DNA from: Massilia norwichensis
Lineage (GTDB): Bacteria; Pseudomonadota; Gammaproteobacteria; Burkholderiales; Burkholderiaceae_D
NCBI RefSeq assembly: GCF_024753245.1
Contig: NZ_JANUGX010000006.1
Coordinates: 62,001-126,000, forward strand
Length of the DNA stretch: 64,000 nucleotides
Reading direction: 5' to 3'
The notes beneath the pieces are model-generated. The model saw only the letters and a program-made list of their open reading frames with translations, was not told the DNA's origin and did no database searches. This document shows, piece by piece, positions 52,593-61,977 of the stretch. The position numbers and the translations under genes are program-made. The first letter of the stretch is position 1, and the number at the start of each line of letters is the position of its first letter.

Positions 52593-52769
52593 GGCCAACA
52601 GCATACCGGCCCGCGCCCAAAAATACAGCCCCGTTTGAAGCGGCCCTCCAATCCGGCGCCGCAGGAATACGCCAGCCTTCCGGAGTTTCAGGCAAGTCCG
52701 GCCCGGGCGGCAAACCTAAAATTTGTCTCGTTCCGCCGCAGCTCGTGGCGGCATTCGAGGAGAAAGCAA

Positions 52770-53606
52770 ATGAGTCAGGTATGGTTCATCACCGGCGCCG
52801 GCCGCGGTATCGGCGCCCACATCGCCCGCGCTGCGCTGCAGGCCGGTCACCGGGTCGTCGCCACCGGCCGCAAGCTGGCGCCGCTGCGCGAAGCGTATGC
52901 CGACGTCGCGCCGGAGAGCATCGCGCTGGTCGAACTGGACGTCGCCAGCGAAGCCCAGGCCGAACAGGCCGTGCAAACGGCCGTCGAACGCTTCGGCCGC
53001 ATCGACGTCCTGGTGAATAACGCGGGCTACGGCCAGCTCGGCTATTTCGAAGAGATCAGCGCAGACGCCATCGAGCGCCAGTTCGCCACCAATGTGTTCG
53101 GCCTGATGCACGTGCTGCGCGCCACCCTGCCCGTGATGCGGCGCCAGCGCGCAGGCCATGTCTTCAATCTGTCGTCGATCGGCGGCGCGCTCGGCTTCGA
53201 AGGGTCGTCGGTGTATTGCGCCAGCAAGTTCGCGGTCGAGGGTCTGTCCGCATCGGTCGCGCTGGAAGTCGCCCGCTTCGGCATCAAGGTCACCGTGGTC
53301 GAGCCGGGATTCTTCCGCACCGACTTCCTGGACAACAGCTCGATCCGCTACGGCGACCGCGCGCCCGACGGCTATGGCGACGCCGGCCCGTCCCGGGACA
53401 TCTACGAAGGCTACAACCACCGCCAGGCCGGCGACCCGGCCAAACTGGGCGCCGCCCTGGTGCAGCTCGCGGGCATGGCAGCGCCGCCGAAGCAGTTCCT
53501 GGCCGGCAGCGATGCCCTCGCCATCGTCGGCGAAGCGCTGCAGGGGCGCCTGGACGAGATGCGAACCTTCGCCGACTTGTCCCGCTCGACGGACGGGGTG
53601 TTCTGA
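52770..53606 (+). CDS. Short-chain dehydrogenase/reductase
   Basis: A 278-residue classical SDR. The cofactor motif is TGAGRGIGAHIA, then NNAGYGQLG, and the active site Tyr and Lys are in VYCASKFAVEGLS; the Ser is in FNLSSIGG. The substrate is unknown. GAGGAG lies seven bases before the ATG. The AraC-type gene begins just after its stop, suggesting linked control. Confidence 0.92.
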   Translation: MSQVWFITGAGRGIGAHIARAALQAGHRVVATGRKLAPLREAYADVAPESIALVELDVASEAQAEQAVQTAVERFGRIDVLVNNAGYGQLGYFEEISADAIERQFATNVFGLMHVLRATLPVMRRQRAGHVFNLSSIGGALGFEGSSVYCASKFAVEGLSASVALEVARFGIKVTVVEPGFFRTDFLDNSSIRYGDRAPDGYGDAGPSRDIYEGYNHRQAGDPAKLGAALVQLAGMAAPPKQFLAGSDALAIVGEALQGRLDEMRTFADLSRSTDGVF

Positions 53607-53660
53607 GGCGCGATGGCCAGGATTAGGCAAGGCGACCGGAATCCCGGTATGCTCGCTGCC

Positions 53661-54581
53661 ATGAACGAGCAAGCCTCCCTTTCCACGCCGGTGGCGCCGG
53701 GCATCGCGCGCCTGGCCGGCCTGCTGGCCGCCCACACGCCCGGCGACGGCAGCTTTGCGCTGCCGGTGCCGGGCCTGTACGCGATCCGCGCGTCGCGCCC
53801 CAGCGCGGAACTGGTGCACGATCTGCAGAAGGCGTCGCTGTGTATCGTCGCCCAGGGTGCCAAGACGGTACTGCTGGGCAGCGAGGCCTACGACTACGAC
53901 GCCTCGCGCATGCTGATCTTCTCGGTCGACCTGCCGGTGTCGGCCCAGGTCACGCAAGCCAGCCCGTCCTCCCCCTATCTGTGCTTCCGGCTCGACCTCG
54001 ACCCGCAGCAGGTGGCGGCCCTGCTGATGAAGGTGTATCCGGATGGCGCGCCGCCGGTACGGGAAGGACGCGCGGTGTATCTTGCGCAGGCCGGCGAGGC
54101 GATCGTCGATGCCGCCGCGCGCTTGCTGGCGCTGGCCGCGGACCCCACCGACGCCAGCCTGCTGGCGCCGCTCGCGGTGGAAGAAATCCTGGTGCGCCTG
54201 CTGCGCAGCCCGGTCGGCGGCAGGGTCGCGCAGATCGGCCGGGTGGATTCGAACCTGCAGAGAATCGCCCGCGCACTGGCCTGGATGCGCGACAACTACG
54301 CGCAGCCGATGCGCGTGGAAGACCTGGCGGAGCGGGCCAGCATGAGCCCTTCGACCCTGCACCAGCATTTCAAGTCGCTGACCTCGATGAGCCCACTGCA
54401 GTTCCAGAAGGTGTTGCGGCTGCAGGAAGCGCGCCGCCTGATGGCCGGCGGCCTGGCCGCCAGCACCGCCGGCAACCGGGTCGGCTACGTGAGCGCTTCG
54501 CAGTTCAGCCGGGAATATGCGCGCCTGTTCGGCAAGGCGCCGAGCCGGGATGTCGGCACGCGCAAGGCCATGCCGCAGTAG
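53661..54581 (+). CDS. AraC family transcriptional regulator
   Basis: A 306-residue regulator with an AraC_N (PF06719-like) cupin region ([20 protein letters not shown]) and a C-terminal double helix-turn-helix ([38 protein letters not shown] as landmark [12 protein letters not shown]). It probably controls the SDR gene upstream. The start is uncertain: ATGs at 53613, 53649 and 53661 are in frame; 53661 matches the usual N-terminus, while 53613 would be coupled to the SDR stop. Confidence 0.88.
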   Translation: MNEQASLSTPVAPGIARLAGLLAAHTPGDGSFALPVPGLYAIRASRPSAELVHDLQKASLCIVAQGAKTVLLGSEAYDYDASRMLIFSVDLPVSAQVTQASPSSPYLCFRLDLDPQQVAALLMKVYPDGAPPVREGRAVYLAQAGEAIVDAAARLLALAADPTDASLLAPLAVEEILVRLLRSPVGGRVAQIGRVDSNLQRIARALAWMRDNYAQPMRVEDLAERASMSPSTLHQHFKSLTSMSPLQFQKVLRLQEARRLMAGGLAASTAGNRVGYVSASQFSREYARLFGKAPSRDVGTRKAMPQ

Positions 54582-54588
54582 CGATTCT

Positions 54589-54903
54589 TTATTGCGTCTC
54601 GACCCGCGCCGAGGGGTGCACCGTGCAGCCGCGGTGCACGTTCTCGAGGAAGCGGATCGCTTCGGCCAGGCGCGCGGTGGCCGGCAGCATGCGGCCCATC
54701 GATTCGTCTTCGTTCAACTGGTCGATGCCATAGGCGATGGCGCGCGACACCTCGCGCGCCTCGCGCCCCTCGCTGTTGTAGAGCGCATCGTAGACGCCGA
54801 TTTCTTCCCACAGCGAGACATAGCCGGGGCCGATCGAGTCCTGGAACGCGACCGACGGCGCCGCATCCTCGTCCTGCGAGATCAAGCGAAACACGAAACT
54901 CAT
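54589..54903 (-). CDS. Small acidic protein of unknown function
   Basis: A 104-residue protein, MSFVFRLISQDEDAAPSVAF onward, acidic and without signal peptide or helix anchor. GGAGGT lies just before the ATG, which fixes the start. No family recognised. It follows the secreted gene of the glycolate operon by 40 bases on the same strand and ends eight bases from the convergent AraC gene. Confidence 0.65.
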   Translation of the reverse strand: MSFVFRLISQDEDAAPSVAFQDSIGPGYVSLWEEIGVYDALYNSEGREAREVSRAIAYGIDQLNEDESMGRMLPATARLAEAIRFLENVHRGCTVHPSARVETQ

Positions 54904-54943
54904 GGGCACCTCCGCCATTCGAAAAACATGGGGGGCGATGCTA

Positions 54944-55600
54944 TCACGGCGTGCGTTTTGGCGTCGGACGCGGCGCGGCTTTGGACGGCGCGGGCGGGGC
55001 ATCGTCGGCAATCATCGCCACCGATCCCAGCGCCTGCAGCTCGGCCTTCGGCGAGGCCGTGGTGGTCAGCATGAACTCCATCTTGCGGCGCGCACCGGGC
55101 GGCGCCCAGGTCGACGACACGGTGCGCATCCTGATCTTGTCCAGGCTGAGTTCCTCGCGCACCGGTCCGCGCCTGGCCACCATCGGCTTGGGCGCTTCGG
55201 ACGTGATGTCGAGGAAGCCCTTCTCGACCGCGGCGGCGTTGGTCCGGTGCGCGTGCAGCAGGCACAGGTTTTTCCCTTCCGGCAGGGCCAGCACGAAGTT
55301 CCCCATCTTGCCCTTGTACGGCACCGGCCAGGCATCGCCCTCCATCCCGGACAGGAACAGCTTCGCATGCTCCGGCTTCAGCTTGGGCACCTTGTCGCGC
55401 AGCAGGCGCGCGCGGAAGTCGGCCAGGTCGCCGAAGTGGCGCACGCAGATTTCGACGTACAGGTTCAGGAAGCCTTCGACACGCTCGTCGGTGGCGGCCT
55501 TCTTCTGCACCTGTTTTGGGGCCGGCTTGTCCGCGGCGCCGGCCAGGCCGGCGGTGGACAAACCGAACGCGGCCAGCAATGCGATGACGCCGCGCCTCAT
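54944..55600 (-). CDS. Secreted protein coupled to glcF
   Basis: A 218-residue product with signal peptide (MRRGVIALLAAFGLSTAGLAGA), a linker rich in Lys and Pro, and a domain starting VEGFLNLYVEICVRHFGDLA with landmarks GMEGDAWPVPYKGKMGNFVL and NLCLLHAHRTNAAAVEKGF. The C-terminus is Pro-rich (PPAPSKAAPRPTPKRTP). No family identified with confidence. Its ATG overlaps the glcF stop (ATGA), so it is the fourth gene of the glycolate oxidase transcript. Confidence 0.7.
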   Translation of the reverse strand: MRRGVIALLAAFGLSTAGLAGAADKPAPKQVQKKAATDERVEGFLNLYVEICVRHFGDLADFRARLLRDKVPKLKPEHAKLFLSGMEGDAWPVPYKGKMGNFVLALPEGKNLCLLHAHRTNAAAVEKGFLDITSEAPKPMVARRGPVREELSLDKIRMRTVSSTWAPPGARRKMEFMLTTTASPKAELQALGSVAMIADDAPPAPSKAAPRPTPKRTP

Positions 55601-56838
55601 CCGGCCGCCGTCCCGGCCAGGGCGCGGTCGATCAGTTCGATCCAGTGCGTGACAGGCGTCTTCGTTCCCGACTGCAGGTGGCTGATGCAGCCGATGTTGG
55701 CGGACACGATTTCCTTCGCGCCGGTCGCTTCGAGATTGCCCAGTTTCCGGTCGCGCAGTTCGTGCGCGATCTCCGGATGCAGCACCGAATAGGTGCCGGC
55801 CGAGCCGCAGCACAAATGGCTTTCCGCGGGCAGCACCACGTCGATGCCGGCCGCGCGCAGCACGCCCTCGACCTTGCCGCGGATCTGCTGGCCATGCTGC
55901 AGCGTGCATGGCGGGTGAAACGCGATGCGCTCCTTGATACGGCCGGCCATGCGTGCGCCGATCTCGCCTTCGAAGGCTTGCATGACTTCCGACAGGTCCT
56001 TGGTCAGCGCGCTGATCCGCTCGGCCTTGGCCGCGTACTGCGGGTCCTGCGCCAGCATGTGGCCGTAGTCCTTGACGGTGACGCCGCAGCCGGAGGCCGT
56101 CATCACCAGCGCCTCCACCTGCCCGCTTTCGATATACGGCCACCAGGCGTCGATGTTGCGGCGCATGTCGTCGCGGCCGCCTTCCTGGTCGTTCATGTGG
56201 AAGCGCACCGCGCCGCAGCAGCCGGCCTTCGGCGCTTCGAGCAGCTGCACGCCCATGGCATCCAGCACCCGCGCGGTGGCGGCGTTGATGTCGGGCGCCA
56301 TCGCCGGCTGCACGCAACCGGCCAGCGCCAGCATCTTGCGCGCATGCTCGCGGCGCGGCCAGGGACCGGCCTGGCGCGCCGGTTGCAGCTTGTCGCGCAG
56401 TTCGTAGGGCAGCAGCGGACGCGCCAGCTGCCCCGCCTTGAAGGCCGGCTTGAACAGGCCGCCGCGCGGCAGGAATTCCTTCAGCGTGGTCCGCTTGACG
56501 CGGTCCTTGAAGGGACGCGGCACGCGCGCCTCGACCACCTTGCGGCCGATGTCGACCAGGCGCCCGTACTTCACGCCGGACGGACAGGTGGTTTCGCAGT
56601 TGCGGCAGGTGAGGCAGCGGTCCAGGTGCAGCTGGGTCTTGCGGGTCGGCTCGACGCCTTCCAGCACCTGCTTGATCAGGTAGATGCGGCCGCGCGGGCC
56701 ATCGAGCTCGTCGCCGAGTACCTGGTAGGTCGGACAGGTGGCGGTGCAGAAGCCGCAGTGGACGCAGGCGCGCAGGATGGCATCGGCTTCTTGGCCTTCG
56801 GGCGTGCCCCTGATGAAATCGGCGAGGTTGGTTTGCAT
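55597..56838 (-). CDS. glcF: Glycolate oxidase iron-sulfur subunit GlcF
   Basis: A 413-residue subunit with two 4Fe-4S binding sets (CVHCGFCTATCPTYQ and CLTCRNCETTCPSG) and two CCG domains (GCCGAVRFHMNDQ and HLCCGSAGTYSVL). It passes electrons from the flavin subunits to the quinone pool. It begins 15 bases after glcE and overlaps the next gene. Confidence 0.96.
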   Translation of the reverse strand: MQTNLADFIRGTPEGQEADAILRACVHCGFCTATCPTYQVLGDELDGPRGRIYLIKQVLEGVEPTRKTQLHLDRCLTCRNCETTCPSGVKYGRLVDIGRKVVEARVPRPFKDRVKRTTLKEFLPRGGLFKPAFKAGQLARPLLPYELRDKLQPARQAGPWPRREHARKMLALAGCVQPAMAPDINAATARVLDAMGVQLLEAPKAGCCGAVRFHMNDQEGGRDDMRRNIDAWWPYIESGQVEALVMTASGCGVTVKDYGHMLAQDPQYAAKAERISALTKDLSEVMQAFEGEIGARMAGRIKERIAFHPPCTLQHGQQIRGKVEGVLRAAGIDVVLPAESHLCCGSAGTYSVLHPEIAHELRDRKLGNLEATGAKEIVSANIGCISHLQSGTKTPVTHWIELIDRALAGTAAG

Positions 56839-56853
56839 TTCGGTTTACTTTGC

Positions 56854-57921
56854 TCAGTACATCCGGCCGGGGTTGAAGATGTTCGACGGATCGAATCCGG
56901 CTTTCAGGCGTTCGTGGATTTTCATGAGCGCCGGCGCCAGCGGCTGGAAGACGCCGATGCTTTTATCGCCGCCGCGGAACAGGGTCGCGTGACCGCCGCA
57001 GCCGGCCACCGCGGCGCGGATGCGCTGGGCCGTGGCGGCATCGCCGTCCGCGCGCAGCCAGCGCTGCGCCCCGCCCCATTCGATCAGCTGCGGGCCCAGG
57101 TCGAGGGCACCGGCGGTCGAGGGCACCGACAGCCGCCACAAAGGCGCATCGCCGTTGAAGAAGGCATGGCGCTGCTCGCGCAGGTCCGCCCAGAAGCCGG
57201 CGCAGTCCGGTGTCAAGCTGCCGCCATGCGCCGTGCCCAGTGCGCGCACCGCGGCATCGACCGCCGCCTGCGCACCCGACAGGCGCAGCGCCAGCACGCC
57301 CTCAATCCAGCAACTGCCCGAGAGCGGCAGCGGCTGGCCGCCCCATTCGTTCAGCCTGCGGATGGCGTCGACCTCGTTCATGTCGAAGCGCAGCGTGGCT
57401 TCGCGGTAGGCCAGCGGCAGCACCTTGACCGACACTTCGAGCAGCATGCCCAGTGTGCCGAGCGAGCCTGCCAGCAGACGCGAGACGTCGTAGCCGGCCA
57501 CGTTCTTCATCACCTGGCCGCCAAAGCTCAGGACCTCGCCCTTCCCGTCCAGCAGCTTGGCGCCGAGCACGAAGTCGCGCAGCGCACCGCTGTTGGCGCG
57601 GCGCGGGCCGGACAGGCCGGCGGCGATGGTGCCGCCGATGGTCGCGCTCTCACCAAAATGCGGCGGCTCGAAAGCCAGCATCTGTTTGCGCTCGGCCAGC
57701 ACCGCTTCGATCTCGCTAAGGGGCGTGCCGCAGCGCGCGGTGATCACCAGTTCGGTCGGCTCGTAGTCGACGATGCCGCTGTAGGCGCGGGTGTCGAGGA
57801 TCTCGCCGTCGAGGCGCTGGCCATACCAGTCCTTGGTGCCGCCGCCGCGGATGCGTAATGGACGCTGGTCCGCTGCGGCGCCGCGCACCTGGTCCTGCAA
57901 TCGTTCAAGAATCTGCTGCAT
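56854..57921 (-). CDS. glcE: Glycolate oxidase FAD-binding subunit GlcE
   Basis: A 355-residue FAD-binding (PCMH-type) subunit. The flavin site is RIRGGGTKDWYG, and GESATIGGTIAAGLSGPRR is typical of GlcE. The ATG at 57921 gives the canonical start MQQILERLQDQV. It lies 14 bases after glcD and 15 before glcF, in the standard D-E-F order. Confidence 0.95.
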   Translation of the reverse strand: MQQILERLQDQVRGAAADQRPLRIRGGGTKDWYGQRLDGEILDTRAYSGIVDYEPTELVITARCGTPLSEIEAVLAERKQMLAFEPPHFGESATIGGTIAAGLSGPRRANSGALRDFVLGAKLLDGKGEVLSFGGQVMKNVAGYDVSRLLAGSLGTLGMLLEVSVKVLPLAYREATLRFDMNEVDAIRRLNEWGGQPLPLSGSCWIEGVLALRLSGAQAAVDAAVRALGTAHGGSLTPDCAGFWADLREQRHAFFNGDAPLWRLSVPSTAGALDLGPQLIEWGGAQRWLRADGDAATAQRIRAAVAGCGGHATLFRGGDKSIGVFQPLAPALMKIHERLKAGFDPSNIFNPGRMY

Positions 57922-57935
57922 GTTGGTTCGATCTT

Positions 57936-59417
57936 TCAAAAACGCGGCAGGTCCGCGAAGGGCAGCGCACCGCCGCTCACCCGCATCCGGCCCATCTCGG
58001 CGCAGCGCTGCAGGGTCGGCACCGCCTTGTTCGGGTTCAGCAGCATGCCGGGGTCGAAGGCGCGTTTGACCGTGAAGAAGGCTTCGAGTTCCTTCGAACC
58101 GAATTGCACGCACATCGAATCGATCTTCTCGACGCCGACGCCATGCTCGCCGGTGATGGTGCCGCCGACTTCCACGCACAGGGCCAGGATGGCGGCGCCG
58201 AATTCTTCGGCGCGCTCCAGTTCGCCCGGCTTGTTGGCGTCGAACATGATCAGCGGGTGCATGTTGCCGTCGCCGGCGTGGAACACGTTCGCGCAGCGCA
58301 GGCCGTAGGTCGTCTCCATCTCCTCGATCCGTTGCAGCACGCGGGCCAGGTGCTTGCGCGGAATGGTGCCGTCCATGCAGTAATAGTCGGGCGAAATGCG
58401 ACCGCAGGCCGGGAAGGCGTTCTTGCGGCCGGACCAGAAGCGCAGGCGCTCGGCCTCGTTCTGCGAGACCGCGATGGCGCTGGCGCCGGCCTGCTGCAGC
58501 ACTTCCGTCATGCGTTCAATTTCTTCGGCCACCTCCAACGCGGTGCCGTCCGCTTCGCACAGCAGGATCGCGGCCGCATCGAGGTCGTAGCCGGCCTTCA
58601 CGAAAGGCTCGACCATGCGCGAGGAAGTGCGGTCCATCATCTCCAGGCCGGCGGGGATGATGCCGGCGGCGATCACGCTGGCCACCGCATTGCCGCCGGT
58701 GACCACGTCATCGAAGGAAGCCATGATCACCTGCGCCAGCGCCGGTTTCGGCACCAGCCTGACGGTGACTTCGGTAACGATGCCGAGCATGCCTTCCGAG
58801 CCGATGAAGACGGCCAGCAGGTCCAGGCCCGGCGCGTCCAGCGACTCGCCGCCGAGTTCGATGACGTCGCCCTCGATCGTGCAGACCCGCACGCGCAGCA
58901 CGTTGTGCACCGTGAGGCCGTATTTGAGACAGTGCACGCCGCCCGAGTTCTCGGCGACGTTGCCGCCGATGGTGCAGGCGATCTGCGAGGATGGGTCCGG
59001 CGCGTAGTACAAGCCGAACGGCGCTGCCGCTTCCGTGACCGCCAGGTTGCGCACGCCGGGCTGGACCACGGCGGTGCGGGCGTAGGGCTCGACGCGCAGG
59101 ATGCGGTTCAGGCGCGCGGTCGATATCACCACGCCGTCCGCCAGCGGCTGGGCCCCACCCGACAGGCCGGTACCGGCACCGCGCGGCACGATCGGCACCT
59201 TCAGGTCGCGGCACACCTTCAGGATCGCCAGCACCTGCTCCTCGTTGTCGGGCAGCGTGACGATCATCGGCATCTGGCGGTAAGCGGCCAGGCCATCGCA
59301 TTCATAGGGGCGGGTGTCTTCGGGATCGTGCAAGACGCAACGATCGGGGAGGACGGCGCGCAAGGCTGAGGCCACCTGGCGGCGGCGCTCGGGGTCGACG
59401 GGGATCGCGGGAATCAT
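57936..59417 (-). CDS. glcD: Glycolate oxidase subunit GlcD
   Basis: A 493-residue FAD-linked oxidase that turns glycolate (or D-lactate) to the keto acid. The flavin site is VPRGAGTGLSGGAQP, with NSGGVHCLKYGLT and the C-terminal metal/active site GTITGEHGVGVEK. First gene of the glcDEF operon; divergent from the cobalamin adenosyltransferase gene. Confidence 0.96.
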   Translation of the reverse strand: MIPAIPVDPERRRQVASALRAVLPDRCVLHDPEDTRPYECDGLAAYRQMPMIVTLPDNEEQVLAILKVCRDLKVPIVPRGAGTGLSGGAQPLADGVVISTARLNRILRVEPYARTAVVQPGVRNLAVTEAAAPFGLYYAPDPSSQIACTIGGNVAENSGGVHCLKYGLTVHNVLRVRVCTIEGDVIELGGESLDAPGLDLLAVFIGSEGMLGIVTEVTVRLVPKPALAQVIMASFDDVVTGGNAVASVIAAGIIPAGLEMMDRTSSRMVEPFVKAGYDLDAAAILLCEADGTALEVAEEIERMTEVLQQAGASAIAVSQNEAERLRFWSGRKNAFPACGRISPDYYCMDGTIPRKHLARVLQRIEEMETTYGLRCANVFHAGDGNMHPLIMFDANKPGELERAEEFGAAILALCVEVGGTITGEHGVGVEKIDSMCVQFGSKELEAFFTVKRAFDPGMLLNPNKAVPTLQRCAEMGRMRVSGGALPFADLPRF

Positions 59418-59491
59418 AATTCGATTGTAAGCACTATTGCACTTTTTTGGCGTATGCTCCGGCTATCTTTTTTTATAGGCAGGGCATAAGC

Positions 59492-60046
59492 ATGGGCAAT
59501 CGACTCTCGAAAATCGCAACCCGCACCGGCGACGACGGCAGCACCGGACTCGGCGATGGCAGCCGCACCGGTAAAGACAGCGCACGGATTGCGGCCCTGG
59601 GCGACGTCGACGAGCTGAACTCCTTTGTCGGCCTGCTATTGTGCGAGGACATGCCGGACGACCTGCGCGAAGAACTGGTCTCGATCCAGCACGATCTGTT
59701 CGACCTCGGCGGCGAGCTGTGCATTCCCGGCTACCAGATGATCAAGGACGAGCACGTCGCGCGCCTCGACGGCCTGCTCGAAAAATACAATGCCACCCTG
59801 CCGGTGCTGAAGGAATTCATCCTGCCGGCCGGCTCGCGCGCGGCCTCGCTGTCGCACGTGTGCCGCACCGTGTGCCGCCGTGCCGAGCGCAGCATCGTCG
59901 CGCTGTCGAAGGAAGACACGATCAACGCCCAGCCCCGTCAATACGTGAACCGCTTGTCGGACCTGATGTTCGTGCTGGCGCGCGTGCTGAACCGCCACGC
60001 CGGCGGCAGCGACGTGCTGTGGAACCACGAACGCAAGCGCGGCTGA
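59492..60046 (+). CDS. ATP:cob(I)alamin adenosyltransferase (PduO type)
   Basis: A 184-residue PduO-type enzyme that makes adenosylcobalamin. Landmarks are KIATRTGDDGSTGLGDGSR, GDVDELNSFVGLL and the active-site CRRAERSIVAL. The start at 59492 fits the family; AGGCAGGG lies upstream. It is followed after two bases by the rhomboid gene. Confidence 0.95.
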   Translation: MGNRLSKIATRTGDDGSTGLGDGSRTGKDSARIAALGDVDELNSFVGLLLCEDMPDDLREELVSIQHDLFDLGGELCIPGYQMIKDEHVARLDGLLEKYNATLPVLKEFILPAGSRAASLSHVCRTVCRRAERSIVALSKEDTINAQPRQYVNRLSDLMFVLARVLNRHAGGSDVLWNHERKRG

Positions 60047-60048
60047 GG

Positions 60049-61224
60049 ATGGGCGTGGCGTTGCAGGAAGGCTTGCGGGACGTCGCCATCCGGTTCTACC
60101 GGGGCGGTGCGAACTGGCCCTACAATCCTTTCCACTTCCAGGGCGAAGGCCGGCTGACGATCGAGCCCGACTTCCTGATCCTGCGCGGCAGCAGCCACCG
60201 CAGCTTCCGCTTTCCGAAGCGCGAGCAGCAGCGCCTGCGCATGGCCGACATCGTCAACGTGCGCACCTCGGGCGAGGACGTGATCTTCGACCTGGCCGGC
60301 GTCGACGGCAAGCAGGAGGTCGGCTTTTCCACCGCCGGCCGCGAGGCCGCGGCGCAGATCGCCGCGCTGCTGCCGAGCCGCTGCACGCCCGATTTCGACC
60401 CCGCACCCCATGCCGAACGCGAGGTCTTCAACGACCGCATCGATTACTGGAGCCCGTCGACGCCGGTGATTCACACGCTGCTGGTGGCGAACGTCGCGAT
60501 CTTCGTGCTGATGTGGCTGGAGCGCCAGGGCTTCAGTGCGGGATGGTTCAAGCCGCTGCCCGGCTGGAACTCGGTCGCCGCGCTGCAGGGGCATGTGCAG
60601 TTGTGGAAGCAGGGCTTGCTGAACGTGCTGGCGGCGCCGACATGGCAGCTGCCGCTGGCCTCCTTTACCGGTTGGGGCGCCGACGCCTTCCCTTCCCTGC
60701 TGCAGGCGCAGCTGGTGCGATGGGGCTCGAACGTGCCGCGCATGACCCTGCTGGCCGGCGAATGGTGGCGCCTGCTGACCTCCGCCTTCCTGCACGGGAA
60801 CCTGCTGCACCTGGCGATGAACATGTTCGCGCTGTGGCAGGCGGGCCAGCTGGTCGAGCGTATCTTCGGCAGCCTGCGCTTTACCGGCTTGTACCTGCTG
60901 GCCGCGCTCGGCGGCAGCCTGGGCAGCCTGCTGTGGGGCCTGCTGACGCACCATCCGGTCAACAGCGTCGGCGCCTCGGGCGCGATCTTCGGCATCATCG
61001 GCGGCCTGTTCGCCTTCATCGGCCGCGAACACAGCGGCGTGCCGCCGACGGTGGTGCGCGACCTGCGCAGCTCGGTCGCGCCCTTCCTGCTGTTTAATAT
61101 CGGCGCCGGTTTCCTGTATCCGCACACCGACAATGCGGCCCACATCGGCGGCCTGATCGGCGGCTGGCTGGCCGGCCACCTGCTGGCGCGTTCGCTGCAC
61201 GTGCCGGAGCAGCGTGCGGCCTGA
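60049..61224 (+). CDS. Rhomboid protease with N-terminal PH-like domain
   Basis: A 391-residue intramembrane serine protease. Residues 1-125 are soluble and beta-rich, resembling a bacterial PH-like domain. The rhomboid core has FLHGNLLHLAMNMFALWQAG, the catalytic serine in VGASGAIFGIIGG and the catalytic histidine in NAAHIGGLIGGWLAG. A long insert (about residues 150-225) precedes the core. Substrate unknown. Coupled to the adenosyltransferase gene by two bases. Confidence 0.9.
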   Translation: MGVALQEGLRDVAIRFYRGGANWPYNPFHFQGEGRLTIEPDFLILRGSSHRSFRFPKREQQRLRMADIVNVRTSGEDVIFDLAGVDGKQEVGFSTAGREAAAQIAALLPSRCTPDFDPAPHAEREVFNDRIDYWSPSTPVIHTLLVANVAIFVLMWLERQGFSAGWFKPLPGWNSVAALQGHVQLWKQGLLNVLAAPTWQLPLASFTGWGADAFPSLLQAQLVRWGSNVPRMTLLAGEWWRLLTSAFLHGNLLHLAMNMFALWQAGQLVERIFGSLRFTGLYLLAALGGSLGSLLWGLLTHHPVNSVGASGAIFGIIGGLFAFIGREHSGVPPTVVRDLRSSVAPFLLFNIGAGFLYPHTDNAAHIGGLIGGWLAGHLLARSLHVPEQRAA

Positions 61225-61269
61225 CCAGCGGCTTTCGCGTATGCTCGGGTTCTTTAGGCCACGGCGATC

Positions 61270-61977
61270 ATGATGGACGACTTCATCGGCATCTACGACA
61301 ACGCACTGAGCGGCGCGCAGTGCGCCCACATCCGCCAGCGTTTCGACGCCAGCGACAAGGTCGTGCGCGGACGTACCGGCAACGGCGTCGACGTGGAAAA
61401 AAAGGACAGCTGGGACCTCACCATCACCCAGCACCAGGACTGGCAGGACGTGGCCGGCCTGCTGGCGACCAGCGTGCGGCGCCACCTGGCGCAGTACGTC
61501 GACCGCTACCGCGCACTGGTGCTGGGCGCGCTGGCGCCGATGGTCGCGCATCCCGACACCGGCCAACCGGTCGCGCTGTCGCTGGCCAATTTCGACGAAT
61601 GCGGCCGCCCCCACATCGACGCGCTGGTGCAGGCGATGTACCGCTGCGGCCCGATCAACCTGCAAAAATACCGGCAAGGCAGCGGCGGCTACCACCACTG
61701 GCATTCCGAGATCTACCCGCAGAACGCCAGCTGCGAGACCCTGCACCGGGTGCTGCTGTTCCAGTTCTATCTGAACGACGTGGCCGATGGCGGCGAGACC
61801 GAGTTCCTGTACCAGAACCGCAAGGTCGAAGCGCGCGAAGGCCGCCTGATCATCGCGCCGGCCGGCTTCACGCACACCCACAAGGGCCACGTGCCGCACA
61901 GCGGCGACAAGCTCGTGGCAACCTCGTGGATCCTGTACCGGCGCGCCGAAGAACTGTTCGGGCAGCGCCCGGGCTGA
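61270..61977 (+). CDS. 2OG-Fe(II) oxygenase (prolyl hydroxylase-like)
   Basis: A 235-residue oxygenase. The iron site His-x-Glu is in GYHHWHSEIYPQ, the distal His in TSHTHKGH-like FTHTHKGHVPHSG, and the 2-oxoglutarate-binding Lys or Arg follows in GDKLVATSWILYRR. No signal peptide. It is alone, 45 bases after the rhomboid gene, and its stop abuts the convergent GH5 stop. Two consecutive ATG codons leave the start open by one residue. Confidence 0.88.
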   Translation: MMDDFIGIYDNALSGAQCAHIRQRFDASDKVVRGRTGNGVDVEKKDSWDLTITQHQDWQDVAGLLATSVRRHLAQYVDRYRALVLGALAPMVAHPDTGQPVALSLANFDECGRPHIDALVQAMYRCGPINLQKYRQGSGGYHHWHSEIYPQNASCETLHRVLLFQFYLNDVADGGETEFLYQNRKVEAREGRLIIAPAGFTHTHKGHVPHSGDKLVATSWILYRRAEELFGQRPG

